A stretch of 54,360 bases of DNA from Desulfobacterales bacterium (GTDB lineage: Bacteria > Desulfobacterota > Desulfobacteria > Desulfobacterales > SpSt-501), in the NCBI GenBank assembly GCA_030834695.1, contig JAUQXK010000095.1:1-54360 (forward strand). The letters run 5' to 3'. A model generated the notes under the pieces. The model searched no databases. It saw only the letters and a program-made list of their open reading frames with translations, and was not told where the DNA came from. This document shows, in pieces, positions 32,702 through 41,962 of the stretch. Position numbers and translations under genes: made by a program. How positions within the stretch are numbered: position 1 is the first letter of the stretch; each line of letters begins with the position of its first letter.

Positions 32702-33441
32702 CGGAATACCTGCAGGTCCAGAGCATCCACAAGGACTTCTCGGGTCTAAAGGTGCTCACCGGTGTTGATTTCACGGTGAGGGAGAAGCAGCGGCACGCGA
32801 TCATCGGCCCCAATGGGGCGGGCAAGACGACCCTCTTCAACATCATCAGCGGCCGGTTCAGGGCATCCTCGGGCGCCATCCTGTTCAAAGGGCAGGACAT
32901 CTCCGCCAAACCCGCCTACGTCCGCAACCGCCAGGGGCTTTCGCGCTCATTCCAGATCACCAACGTGTTTCAGGAGCTGACCGTCTTTGACAACATCCGT
33001 TCCGGCGTCCGTTCCCGGAACGGGTTGCGATACCATTTCTTCCGCAAACCCGACAACCATCGCCGGATCAAGGAGCGCACCGAAGCGATCGCCGAGGAGG
33101 TCGGGCTCCAAGAGGCCATGCACATTCCGGTCAGCGCCTTGTCCTATGGTCAGCAACGGGCGCTGGAGATCGCGATCACGCTTTCCACGGAACCGGAGTT
33201 GATCCTGCTGGACGAACCCACGGCCGGGATGACCCGTGAAGAAACGACACAGGCGATCCGAATGATCGATCGCGTCACGGCCGGGCGCACGCTGGTCATC
33301 ATTGAGCATGATATGGATGTGGTATTTTCGCTCGCCGATACCATATCGGTCCTCCACTACGGCAAGATCCTGGTATCCGACACCCCCGACCGGATCCGCC
33401 ACGACCAGCGGGTAAAAGACGCTTATTTGGGAGAAGAATAG
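32698..33441 (+). CDS. livG: ABC transporter ATP-binding protein LivG
   Basis: A 247-residue ATPase with Walker A GPNGAGKTTLF, a LivG-type signature LSYGQQRALEIA, Walker B LILLDEPTAGM and the switch histidine in VIIEHDMDVV. LivG has the longer insertion after Walker A than LivF. It pairs with the LivF three bases downstream. Confidence 0.94.
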   Translation: MTEYLQVQSIHKDFSGLKVLTGVDFTVREKQRHAIIGPNGAGKTTLFNIISGRFRASSGAILFKGQDISAKPAYVRNRQGLSRSFQITNVFQELTVFDNIRSGVRSRNGLRYHFFRKPDNHRRIKERTEAIAEEVGLQEAMHIPVSALSYGQQRALEIAITLSTEPELILLDEPTAGMTREETTQAIRMIDRVTAGRTLVIIEHDMDVVFSLADTISVLHYGKILVSDTPDRIRHDQRVKDAYLGEE

Positions 33442-33443
33442 CC

Positions 33444-34154
33444 ATGCTGGAAGTCAAGGGCATCCACAGCTATTATGGGAAAAGCCACATTCTGCACGGG
33501 GTGTCCCTTGAACTGAAAGCGGGAGAACTGGTCTGCCTCCTCGGGCGGAACGGGGTCGGCAAGTCAACGACCTTGAAGAGCATCATGGGCATTGTTCGCC
33601 CTTCGCGGGGAAACATCCGGTTCGACGGGCAGGAGTTGGTCGGCCGCCAGCCCTACCAGATCGCCCGAACCGGTGTAGGCTATGTCCCTGAAGACCGACG
33701 GATCTTCAGAAGCCTGACCGTTCACGAAAATCTCTTGATGGGCATTCAGAGCTCGAAAAACAACGGCTCACCCGCCAGAGTTTGGACCATCGACAAGATA
33801 TATGAACTTTTTCCAAGCCTGCGGGAGCGATCCGGCAACAGGGGCAGCCATCTCTCGGGAGGCGAGCAGCAGATGCTCACCGTGGCGCGGACCCTCATGG
33901 GGAACCCGAAGCTCATCCTGGTCGATGAACCGACCGAGGGGCTGGCGCCGCTGATCGTGAAGGGCGTCCTTGAAATGCTGTCCGCCGTTCGCAAGGCCGG
34001 GGTGACCGTGCTCATGGTGGAGCAGAACTTCAAGGCCGCCATCAAGGTGGCCGACCGGTTTTATATTATGGGCAAGGGGCAGATGGTTTTCGAAGGGGAT
34101 ACGGCCGCCCTGTTGGCGGCGGAGGACGTACGCAAGAGCTACCTGGAAGTCTGA
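33444..34154 (+). CDS. livF: ABC transporter ATP-binding protein LivF
   Basis: A 236-residue ATPase: Walker A LGRNGVGKSTT, VGYVPEDRRIFRSLTVHENL, signature LSGGEQQMLTVAR and Walker B LILVDEPTEGLAP. The EDR and EGLAP forms are typical of LivF. It completes the LivHMGF set ahead of the binding protein. Confidence 0.94.
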   Translation: MLEVKGIHSYYGKSHILHGVSLELKAGELVCLLGRNGVGKSTTLKSIMGIVRPSRGNIRFDGQELVGRQPYQIARTGVGYVPEDRRIFRSLTVHENLLMGIQSSKNNGSPARVWTIDKIYELFPSLRERSGNRGSHLSGGEQQMLTVARTLMGNPKLILVDEPTEGLAPLIVKGVLEMLSAVRKAGVTVLMVEQNFKAAIKVADRFYIMGKGQMVFEGDTAALLAAEDVRKSYLEV

Positions 34155-34186
34155 AATCACTTTTTTCTCAACACAAAGGGAGGGTT

Positions 34187-35401
34187 ATGATGAAAACGCG
34201 AAGGTACAGTTGTGGATTTCTGGCAGTTGCTCTGATGCTGGCCTTGCCGCTTACCGCAGCGGCTCAGGGCACCATCAAAATCGGCGCCACCGAACCTCTT
34301 TCGGGGACCTTCAAGGACATCGGCGAGCGCTACCTTGAAGGCGTGCAGTACGCCGTAAAAGTCATCAATGAGAGCGGCGGGCTATTGGGCAAGCAGATCG
34401 AAGTCATTCCCATCGATTCGGAGTTGAAGCCGGACGTCGCCACCCGCAAGGCTCAGGCCCTGATTTTAAAGGATGAGGTCAAGTTTTTCTGCGGTGGGAC
34501 CGGAAGCTCGGTCGGCGCGGCCATGGCCCAGCTGGCGGAAAAAGAAAACGTGATCATGTTCACCTATGGCATGGACGCCGCCAGCATGACCGGTGAGAAG
34601 TGCAACAAGAACTTTTTCCGGCCGGGTGGCAGCACGGACGGGCGTTCGTTCGCACTGGCCCAGATGATCGCCAAAAAAGGGTACAAGGCCGTCGGTATTA
34701 TCGGCCAGGACTACTCGTTCGGGCATGAAGCCGTCGCGGCCTTTAAAAAGAAGCTTGCCCAGGTGAGCCCTTCCGCCAAAATCGTTGCGGAGATCTTCCA
34801 TCCGGCGGGAACCAAGGATTTCGCCCCGTACGCGAGCCAGCTGGTTGCCGCCAAGCCCGATGTCATTTTTACGCCCAACTGGGGCAATGACCTGACTCTG
34901 CTTTTAAAGCAGGGGCGGCCCCTGGGAATGAAACAAAAGGTTTTTTCCTACTACATCAACGACGAGGTGATGATCTCTTCCCTTGGGGATGACAGCCTGA
35001 TCTTGGGAGACATGGGGGCCGAAATCTATGCGCTCAGCATCCCCACGGCGAAAAATCAGGAATTCATCGCCAAGTTCCACAAGGACAAGGGCTACTATCC
35101 CACCTGGCTGCGCGGCAAAGCCTATACCGCCACTCTTTTCTGGGCCGAGGCGGTCAAGAAGGCCGGCACCACGGATGTGGCCGCGGTCATCAAGGCCTGG
35201 GAAGGGCTTTCGTTTGATGGCCCCGCTGGCGTCTGGACGATGCGGGCCTGCGACCACCAGGCGCAGGTTCCCTACTGGGCGCTCGAGATTGTCAAGGACA
35301 ACAAGTACTTCAAGCACGCCTTCATCGGGCCGGCAACCGAGATCCCCGCAAAGGATATCGAGGTGCCTTGCGCCGAAACGGGCTGCAAGATGGCCAAGTA
35401 G
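34187..35401 (+). CDS. ABC transporter substrate-binding protein (LivK-like)
   Basis: A 404-residue periplasmic protein. Residues 1-27 are a signal peptide (FLAVALMLALPLTAAAQ). The mature protein opens with IKIGATEPLSGTFKDIG and continues with the type I periplasmic-binding fold (GTGSSVGAAMAQLAEKENV, GIIGQDYSFGHEAV, AGTKDFAPYASQL). ATG 34187 follows AGGGAGG. It ends with two cysteines (CAETGC) that may form a disulfide. The ligand is not deducible; amides, amino acids and carnitine-like compounds are all possible. Confidence 0.92.
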   Translation: MMKTRRYSCGFLAVALMLALPLTAAAQGTIKIGATEPLSGTFKDIGERYLEGVQYAVKVINESGGLLGKQIEVIPIDSELKPDVATRKAQALILKDEVKFFCGGTGSSVGAAMAQLAEKENVIMFTYGMDAASMTGEKCNKNFFRPGGSTDGRSFALAQMIAKKGYKAVGIIGQDYSFGHEAVAAFKKKLAQVSPSAKIVAEIFHPAGTKDFAPYASQLVAAKPDVIFTPNWGNDLTLLLKQGRPLGMKQKVFSYYINDEVMISSLGDDSLILGDMGAEIYALSIPTAKNQEFIAKFHKDKGYYPTWLRGKAYTATLFWAEAVKKAGTTDVAAVIKAWEGLSFDGPAGVWTMRACDHQAQVPYWALEIVKDNKYFKHAFIGPATEIPAKDIEVPCAETGCKMAK

Positions 35402-35417
35402 GTTCGGCGGCCGGCGA

Positions 35418-35452
35418 GGGCCTGCTGGAGCTCACGATTCTTCAGCAGGCCC
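35418..35452 (+). terminator. Hairpin after the binding-protein gene
   Basis: GGGCCTGCTG (35418-35427) pairs perfectly with CAGCAGGCCC (35443-35452) and is followed by TGTT only. It is likely an attenuator or mRNA stabiliser that separates the transporter from the downstream SDR and BKACE genes rather than a full terminator. Confidence 0.5.
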
Positions 35453-35530
35453 TGTTAGGCTGGAGCCTGCTCTAACGAGAATTTATTCTTCCACACTGCA
35501 TCTGAAACGCATTCCGAGGGAAACCAAACG

Positions 35531-36493
35531 ATGACCACCTTGATCACGGGCGGGGCCGGCTTCATCGGGTCTTATGTTGCGCGGCAGCTGATCGCCGCCG
35601 GTGAACGGCCGGTGCTCTTTGACGTTGCTGCCGTCCAGGGCCCGCTCTCAGAGCTGCGCGAACACTTCATCTTTGAGCAGGGGAACCTGGCGCGTTGGCC
35701 CGAGCTGATGGACTGCGTCGAAAAGCACGCCATCGAACGAATCTTCCATCTCGGTGGAATGCTGTCCCTGCCCTCTGAAAACAACCCGGGGGCGGCTTTC
35801 GATGCGAACATCATCGGCACCTACAACGTCCTGGAAATCGCGCGGATCAAGAAACTGCGGCAAATCATCTACGGGAGCACCATCGCGACCTACAGCAAGG
35901 ATATCCCGGGTGCCGAGATCGACGACCGCACCATTCAGCGGCCATCCAGCTTTTATGGAATTTCGAAAACCTTCGGCGAGCTGCTGGGACGGTTTTATCA
36001 CCGCAAATTCGGACTGGATTTTCGAGGCGTTCGGCTCCCGTCGATTGTCGGTCCGGGTGCCAGGACCGCGCACATGTCCATCTACAATGCATGGGCGATC
36101 GAATATGCCATCAAGGGGCTGCCGTATGTCCTCAAATGCGATCCGGCCACTCGCTGCCCGGTGCTCTATTTCAAAGACGCCGCTCAAGCCCTCATCGACC
36201 TTTCAGCGGCCGAGCCGTCCAGGATGCAAACCAGAGTCTACAACATCGCCGGGGTTTCGCCGGCTTTTTCAGCACGGGAGTTGGTCGACATCATCCGGCA
36301 ACAGGTTCCCGCAGCCCGGCTCACCTTCGAGCCCGACCCCGTCGTGGTGGAACTTCTGCGCGAACTGGGGGCGCTGAGGATCAACGACGATTGCGCCCGG
36401 GCCGAGTGGGGTTGGCAGCTGGCCTATCCGCTGGAAGCGATGGTCGCGGACTTTATTCGTGAATTCGAATCGCATCGCAACGATTACCTGTAA
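35531..36493 (+). CDS. NAD-dependent SDR, L-threonine-dehydrogenase/epimerase-like
   Basis: A 320-residue extended SDR. It has the NAD motif GGAGFIGS (7-14), the catalytic Tyr-Lys pair YGISK, and GSTIATYSKD near the catalytic Ser/Thr. The second half (RLPSIVGPGARTAHMSIYNA, YFKDAAQALIDL, ARAEWGW) resembles SDR-type L-threonine 3-dehydrogenase more than sugar epimerases. Threonine oxidation yields 2-amino-3-oxobutyrate, a beta-keto acid, and the next gene is a beta-keto-acid cleavage enzyme. A shared pathway is plausible but unproven. Confidence 0.8.
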   Translation: MTTLITGGAGFIGSYVARQLIAAGERPVLFDVAAVQGPLSELREHFIFEQGNLARWPELMDCVEKHAIERIFHLGGMLSLPSENNPGAAFDANIIGTYNVLEIARIKKLRQIIYGSTIATYSKDIPGAEIDDRTIQRPSSFYGISKTFGELLGRFYHRKFGLDFRGVRLPSIVGPGARTAHMSIYNAWAIEYAIKGLPYVLKCDPATRCPVLYFKDAAQALIDLSAAEPSRMQTRVYNIAGVSPAFSARELVDIIRQQVPAARLTFEPDPVVVELLRELGALRINDDCARAEWGWQLAYPLEAMVADFIREFESHRNDYL

Positions 36494-36511
36494 GTACGAG
36501 AGAGACCCCCC

Positions 36512-37432
36512 ATGAACAAACGAATCTTCACCGCCGCGCTGACCGGTGCCATCCACACCCCCAGCATGTCGCCTTATCTGCCGGTCACCCCCGAGCAGTT
36601 GATCGAAGAAGCCGTGCGGGTCTCCGAAGCAGGCGGCGCGATCGCGCATGTCCACGTCAGAGACCCCCGGACCGGGTTGCCCAACGCGGATCAATCGATT
36701 TACCGGCAGATCGCCGAAGAAGTGAAACGCCGCTGCGACATCATCCTGTGCTTCACCACCGGAGGAAAGCTCGGGGAGCCGGTGGAAAACCGTGTCCGGG
36801 TCGCGTCAAACTTGAAACCCGAGCTGACGTCCTTGAACGCCGGATCGCTCAACTTTGCGCTCTTTCACATCGCCGGCCAGGTCCAGGAGTGGAAGCACGA
36901 GTGGGAAAAACCCTATCTCGAAGGGACGGAGGACTTCATCTTCCCCAACACCTTCAAGACCATGCGCCAGTATCTGGAGATCATCTACGCCAATGGCGCC
37001 CGGCCGGAGTTCGAGATCTACGACACCGGCATGATCAACAACCTGGCCTTCCTGCTCCAGAAGGGCATCGCCGAGCGGCCGGTTTATCTGCAATTCGTGC
37101 TGGGCATCCTGGGCGGCATCCCCGCCTCCCTCGAAAACCTGGTGTTTCTCGTCGACACCGCCCGCAAGCAGATCGGCGAGTTCCAATTTTCGGTCTGCGC
37201 CGCCGGCCGGCACCAGATCCCCATGTGCACGGGCTCTCTCATCATGGGGGGCCACGCCCGCGTTGGGCTCGAAGACAGCCTCTATGTCAGCAAGGGGGTC
37301 CTGGCCAAAAGCAGCGCCGAGCAAGTGGCCAAAATCGTGAAGATCGCCGGCGAGCTCGGCCTCGAACCGGCCACACCGGATGAAGCCAGAAAGATTTTGG
37401 GCTTAAAAGGTATCGAGCACGTCAATTTCTGA
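36512..37432 (+). CDS. Beta-keto acid cleavage enzyme (BKACE, DUF849)
   Basis: A 306-residue TIM-barrel enzyme. VTPEQLIEEAV is followed by the zinc motif HVHVRDP with His46 and His48 at the positions recalled for the Kce prototype. GSLNFA, FEIYDTGMINNL and the SVCAAGRHQIPMCTGSLIMGG region with VGLEDSLY at the C-terminal side complete the family. BKACE enzymes convert a beta-keto acid plus acetyl-CoA to acetoacetate plus a CoA ester. It is the final gene of the regulator-dehydrogenase-Liv-SDR series. The substrate side chain is unknown. Confidence 0.9.
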   Translation: MNKRIFTAALTGAIHTPSMSPYLPVTPEQLIEEAVRVSEAGGAIAHVHVRDPRTGLPNADQSIYRQIAEEVKRRCDIILCFTTGGKLGEPVENRVRVASNLKPELTSLNAGSLNFALFHIAGQVQEWKHEWEKPYLEGTEDFIFPNTFKTMRQYLEIIYANGARPEFEIYDTGMINNLAFLLQKGIAERPVYLQFVLGILGGIPASLENLVFLVDTARKQIGEFQFSVCAAGRHQIPMCTGSLIMGGHARVGLEDSLYVSKGVLAKSSAEQVAKIVKIAGELGLEPATPDEARKILGLKGIEHVNF

Positions 37433-37477
37433 GGCATCCGCCGCCGACCGCACTGCTTTGTCCGCAACAGGGGTGCA

Positions 37478-37550
37478 GCGAGCCGCCGTCCGATTCGATG
37501 GCGGCTCGCCGCGGTCACCGCGCTGAGAGGGCGTTGCCGGTGCAACGCCC
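37478..37550 (+). terminator. Two tandem GC-rich hairpins after BKACE
   Basis: GCGAGCCGCC (37478-37487) pairs with 37500-37509, and GGGCGTTGC (37529-37537) pairs with 37542-37550. Neither has a T-run. They fill the 210-bp gap before the acyltransferase gene and probably mark the operon end or slow RNase decay. Confidence 0.5.
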
Positions 37551-37642
37551 GTTCCGCCGCCCGATTTGATTTCACATCTTCCCAATGTTATAGAGCTGGT
37601 GCTTGCCTGCAATTCAATCGATTCTCGACGGTTACGTGGGCC

Positions 37643-38971
37643 ATGAAAAAGTCGCTTTACGAAAAAATGAAACCCCTGTTCCCCCTCATGGCGCACGATT
37701 ACCGCGAGATCGACCCGCTCGAGGCGCTGATCTACCGGCTGGCCATGGGTAACACCTTCAACGCCCGCGTGGTGGGGCTGGAGCCCATCAAACGCTTCCG
37801 CCGCGAAAACTCCAACTGCGCCATCACCTTCAAGCCCAACCACCTCAGCGAAGCCGACTTCGTCGTGCTGGGAGTGCTTTTCCGGCAGAACGGGATGCGG
37901 GTCCTGATGGAGGGGGGCAACAACCTGTTCATCGAAGAGATCGACATTTTCCGGGATGTCCTTCCGGCGTTGATCGACCCCAAATTCCAGCAACTCGCCG
38001 AAGCGCATCAGCTCACCATCGGACAGTACCTCAGCCGGCGCGGGGCGTTCAAGGTCTTCCGCAATCCGGTGACGCTGAAGCAATCCAACGGCGCGGACAT
38101 CAAGCTCGGCCGCAAGGACATTCTTTCTCTCAGCCGAGCCTACCGCCAGCATCTGGTCGAAGACCGGGAGATGTATTTGACCTTTCCGGGATATTCCGCC
38201 ATCCGCTCCAGCCTGCTGGATCTCTTGAAAATGAATGGGACCAAAACCGGCAGGAGCTACACCGGCAAAATCGACGGATTTCACCACCTGCCGTTCCAAA
38301 TGGACATCGAGGCCGCGGTGGATTCCGGAGAGGAAGTGGCCATCGTGCCCATCAACCTGGCCTATGAACGCGTGCTGGAGGACGAGAACTTTCAGGAACT
38401 GACCCGCATGCACGAAGCCGGCGTCAGCCCCCAGGAAATTTACGTTCAGGACATGGGCTACATCATCCGCCGTTTCTGCGCTGACAAACGCACGGTCAAC
38501 CTGTCGCTCAAATTCGGTGAACCGCGGAAGATAGACGCCAGATCCCTGCGGGGCGACGTGCTCGGCACCAAGATTAAATTCGCCGCCCACACCTATGCCA
38601 AGGAAACCTTCGAGCGGGTCATGGGCATGCAGCCCGTATTCCCGGCGAACATCTATTTTTCGGCCTTTGACGAACAGTTCAACCGCCTGTCGGTCAGTGC
38701 CATGCGCGAAAAGATCGATGATATCCGCGACCACCTGCGGCATCTGGTGTGGGGCAAGCAACGGCGGCGGGTCGACCTGCACTATGTGCTTGGCTACAAC
38801 ATGCAGATCATGTCGGCCGAGGAAATCATCAACCGCACCTTCGAGATCTTCGCCGCCCTGGAGCGGCCCATCACGTCTATAGACGGCAACATGTTCGTCG
38901 TCCACAATCACGATGTCGCCATGCAGTATCGCAATCACGTCGCCCATTTCCTGGAGCCCGCTAAGAAATAG
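37643..38971 (+). CDS. PlsB-like glycerol-phosphate acyltransferase family protein
   Basis: A 442-residue protein with the acyltransferase block I HX4D (His67, Asp72 in KPNHLSEAD), block II-like MEGGNNLFIEE, and later FPGYSAIRSSLLDLL and AIVPINLAYERVLED, the VPI element of block IV. The pattern is that of the PlsB/GPAT group, but the protein is about half the size of E. coli PlsB. It likely acylates glycerol 3-phosphate or a related lipid precursor at the membrane. It is followed 18 bp later by the PEP-synthase-like gene. Confidence 0.82.
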   Translation: MKKSLYEKMKPLFPLMAHDYREIDPLEALIYRLAMGNTFNARVVGLEPIKRFRRENSNCAITFKPNHLSEADFVVLGVLFRQNGMRVLMEGGNNLFIEEIDIFRDVLPALIDPKFQQLAEAHQLTIGQYLSRRGAFKVFRNPVTLKQSNGADIKLGRKDILSLSRAYRQHLVEDREMYLTFPGYSAIRSSLLDLLKMNGTKTGRSYTGKIDGFHHLPFQMDIEAAVDSGEEVAIVPINLAYERVLEDENFQELTRMHEAGVSPQEIYVQDMGYIIRRFCADKRTVNLSLKFGEPRKIDARSLRGDVLGTKIKFAAHTYAKETFERVMGMQPVFPANIYFSAFDEQFNRLSVSAMREKIDDIRDHLRHLVWGKQRRRVDLHYVLGYNMQIMSAEEIINRTFEIFAALERPITSIDGNMFVVHNHDVAMQYRNHVAHFLEPAKK

Positions 38972-38989
38972 CCCGAAGGTGGCCTCCTA

Positions 38990-41962
38990 TTGGACATTGA
39001 CTCCCTTCAGCACCGCTTCGATACGTTCCGTTCCCTGATGAACAGCCGCATCCGGGAGATCCTGCTGGTCTCCAGCGTTTACGACGCTTACATCATCGAG
39101 GAGGACGGCACCCTCGAGGAGCGCATTTGGCAGCAATACGCCGACCGGGGGCTGTCCACGGTCCCGCGGATCCGCAAGGTTTCCAGCGTCGAGCGGGCAC
39201 TGGAGGTCATCCGCACGGAAACCATCGATCTGGTCCTGGCAATCGTCCATGAAGAAGCGGAGCTCGCTTACGGCCTGGCGCGCCAGGTGAAGGCGATCCG
39301 CAGCGATCTGCCGGTGGTCGTGCTGGCGACGGACCCTTCTTCGCCGACCCGGCTGGAGGGCCAGGAGCGCCCCGAGGGGGTGGACCGGATTTTCCTGTGG
39401 CAGAACGACCCCACCCTCCTGGTCGCCATCATCAAGTACTTCGAGGACCTGGCGAATGCCGATCGGGACACCCGGCTGGGCGGCGTGCGGCTGGTGCTGC
39501 TCGTGGAAGACTCCATCGCGCATTATTCCACCTTCCTGCCGGCCATCTACACGGCGATCATGGTGCTGACCCGCAAGCTGATCGACGAGGGGTTGAACCA
39601 TTTGCACCGGCAGCTGCGCATGCGCTCGCGGGCCAAGGTCGTGCTGGCCGGCAGCTTCGAGGAGGCCGTGGAGGTCTACCGGCGCTACCGGCCTTTCATC
39701 CTGGGAGTCATCACCGACGTGCGCTTCATGAAAGCCGATCGGCTGGACGACGACGCCGGCTTCGAGCTCGTCCGCATGCTGCGCCGCGACATGCCCGAGC
39801 TGCCCATCTGCATCCAATCCGCCGAGCCGGATAAAAACCGCACCCGGGCGCAGGCCCTGCAAACCTACTTTATCGACAAGAACTCCAGCCGGCTCATGGA
39901 AGACCTGCAGCGCTTTCTGCGGGAGTATATGGGCTTTGGGGATTTCATCTTTCGAATGCGCGACGGGCGCGAGATCGCTCGCGCGGGAAACCCGCGCGAG
40001 CTGCTGGACCGTCTGCGGGAGGTGCCGGCCGAATCCATCCTGCACCACGCCGGGCAGCAACACTTTTCGCACTGGATGATGGCCCGCACCGAGGTTCGGA
40101 TCGCCGAACAGCTTTACCCGAAGCGGGTGGAAGACTTTCAAGATGCCGAAGATCTGCGGCGGTTCCTGATCCGTGTCATCGAAACCGCGCTTTACGAAAA
40201 GCAGAGCGACATCATTACCCGCTTTATGCCCGGCCGCAATCCGCAGGAGCTTCAGTTCATGCGCTGGGGCGAAGGAACCCTCGGCGGCAAGGCCAGAGGC
40301 ATCGGGTTTCTGCGCTACCTGCTCTCCCGGCTGGAGATTCGCCGGCTGTTTCCGAATCTCGAAATCCAGATCCCGCCCACCCTGGTCGTATGTTCCAACG
40401 AGTTTGCGCGCTTTCTGGAAGACAACCGGCTGTGGGACGAGGCCTTGAAAGGTTCCCTGCCCTATAACGAGCTCCAGCAGCGTTTTCTCGAAGGAGCTCT
40501 CCGGGAAGAAATGGTTCACGACCTGCGCTCGTATCTGCAGACCGTCCGGGAACCGCTGGCCGTGCGCTCGTCCAGCATCCTGGAGGATTCGCACAACCTG
40601 CCGCTGGCCGGTCTTTATTCGACTTACATGCTGCCCAACAGCGACGATTCGCTCGAAGAGCGCCTCCGGTCCCTGCTGGCCGCCATCAAGCTGGTGTGGG
40701 CGTCCACGTTCGGGGACAATCCGCGGGCCTATTTCCGCCAAACGAGCTATCGGCTCGAGGACGAGCGCATGGCGGTGGTGGTCCAGACGCTGGGCGGCTG
40801 CCGCCGCGGAAACTATTTCTACCCTACTTTTTCCGGCGTGGCCCAATCCCACAATTTCTATCCCATTTCCTACATGAAAGCCGAAGACGGTGTCGCGCAG
40901 ATCGCCCTGGGGCTGGGGAAGACCGTGGTGGAGGGCGGGCCGATCGTGCGGTTCTGCCCGCGCTATCCCATGCTGCTGCCGCAGTTCGCCGACATGCGCG
41001 ACTGGCTGTACTTCACGCAGAAGAGCTTCTATGCACTGGACATGGCTCCCATTCGGGAACCGCGCGACCCGACCACCATGGACCGCCTCCGGCCGCTGCC
41101 GCTGTCGGTGGCCGAAAGCCAGTGGGTGCTGCAGAAGGTCGCCTCGGTCTACCAGTCCGACAGCGGCCTGCTGGTGGACAGTTTTTTTTACGACGGACCG
41201 CGGATTGTGACCTTCCAGAAGGTGCTGCGCGATCCGCGCTTGAAATTCGGCGAACTGCTTGGCAGGCTTCTTTCCGTATGCGAGCGGTCCATGCGGATCC
41301 CGGTGGAAATCGAATTTGCCTGCGACCTGCCGGAAGATCAGCCGCCCGTCTTCTACCCGCTGCAGCTGCGGCCGATGGCGTCCAAAAAGCGCTGGGAGCG
41401 GATCGAGATTTCCGCCGGGCACAAGCAGCGGGCGTTCTGCTACTCGAATATGGCGCACGGCAACGGCGTTTATCGCGACATTCGCGACCTCGTTTATGTA
41501 AAACCGGACGCCTTCGACACCTCCAAGACCCGGGAGATCGCCCGGGAAATCGGCGATATGAACAAGGGGCTGGTCGATGAAAACCGGCCCTATGTTCTCG
41601 TCGGGTTCGGACGCTGGGGATCGACCGACCCCTGGATGGGCATCGGCGTGGGCTGGGCTCAAATATCGGGCGTGAAAGTCCTGGTGGAGGTGGGCCTTAA
41701 AGGGTTCAACGTCGATCCGGCCCAGGGGACCCATTTCTTCCAGAACGTGACATCGCTGAACATCGGTTGCCTGTCCGTTCCCTACGGTTCGGATGCCTTC
41801 ATTCGCTGGGAACGCCTGAAGGATATCGAGTCGATTCGCGAAACAAATCACCTGCGGCTTCTGCGCTGGAACCGTCCCATGGATATCTATATCGACGGCC
41901 GCCGCGGCGAAGCCGCCGTCATCCTATCCACAACTTCTTCGGAACGGGGACGAACGCCATGA
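38990..41962 (+). CDS. Receiver-domain / PEP-synthase-like hybrid protein (TTG start)
   Basis: A 990-residue protein. The TTG at 38990 is the only reasonable start because the previous stop is in frame just upstream. Residues about 22-160 form a degenerate receiver-like domain. Residues about 165-320 form a second one with LVEDS, an aspartate in VITDVRF, IQSAEP and FIDKNS at the phosphorelay positions. From about 430 it is the ATP-grasp pyruvate/PEP-binding part of PEP synthase (GTLGGKARGIGFL, AVRSSSILEDS, YPLQLRPM). The phosphohistidine and PEP-binding C-terminal domains are absent. A signalling or regulatory role is likely. The stop overlaps the next start. Confidence 0.85.
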   Translation: MDIDSLQHRFDTFRSLMNSRIREILLVSSVYDAYIIEEDGTLEERIWQQYADRGLSTVPRIRKVSSVERALEVIRTETIDLVLAIVHEEAELAYGLARQVKAIRSDLPVVVLATDPSSPTRLEGQERPEGVDRIFLWQNDPTLLVAIIKYFEDLANADRDTRLGGVRLVLLVEDSIAHYSTFLPAIYTAIMVLTRKLIDEGLNHLHRQLRMRSRAKVVLAGSFEEAVEVYRRYRPFILGVITDVRFMKADRLDDDAGFELVRMLRRDMPELPICIQSAEPDKNRTRAQALQTYFIDKNSSRLMEDLQRFLREYMGFGDFIFRMRDGREIARAGNPRELLDRLREVPAESILHHAGQQHFSHWMMARTEVRIAEQLYPKRVEDFQDAEDLRRFLIRVIETALYEKQSDIITRFMPGRNPQELQFMRWGEGTLGGKARGIGFLRYLLSRLEIRRLFPNLEIQIPPTLVVCSNEFARFLEDNRLWDEALKGSLPYNELQQRFLEGALREEMVHDLRSYLQTVREPLAVRSSSILEDSHNLPLAGLYSTYMLPNSDDSLEERLRSLLAAIKLVWASTFGDNPRAYFRQTSYRLEDERMAVVVQTLGGCRRGNYFYPTFSGVAQSHNFYPISYMKAEDGVAQIALGLGKTVVEGGPIVRFCPRYPMLLPQFADMRDWLYFTQKSFYALDMAPIREPRDPTTMDRLRPLPLSVAESQWVLQKVASVYQSDSGLLVDSFFYDGPRIVTFQKVLRDPRLKFGELLGRLLSVCERSMRIPVEIEFACDLPEDQPPVFYPLQLRPMASKKRWERIEISAGHKQRAFCYSNMAHGNGVYRDIRDLVYVKPDAFDTSKTREIAREIGDMNKGLVDENRPYVLVGFGRWGSTDPWMGIGVGWAQISGVKVLVEVGLKGFNVDPAQGTHFFQNVTSLNIGCLSVPYGSDAFIRWERLKDIESIRETNHLRLLRWNRPMDIYIDGRRGEAAVILSTTSSERGRTP

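Noticed and set aside
38987-41851. 954-codon minus-strand frame
   Set aside because: It is an antisense shadow of the receiver/PEP-synthase-like gene, whose own motifs are unmistakable.
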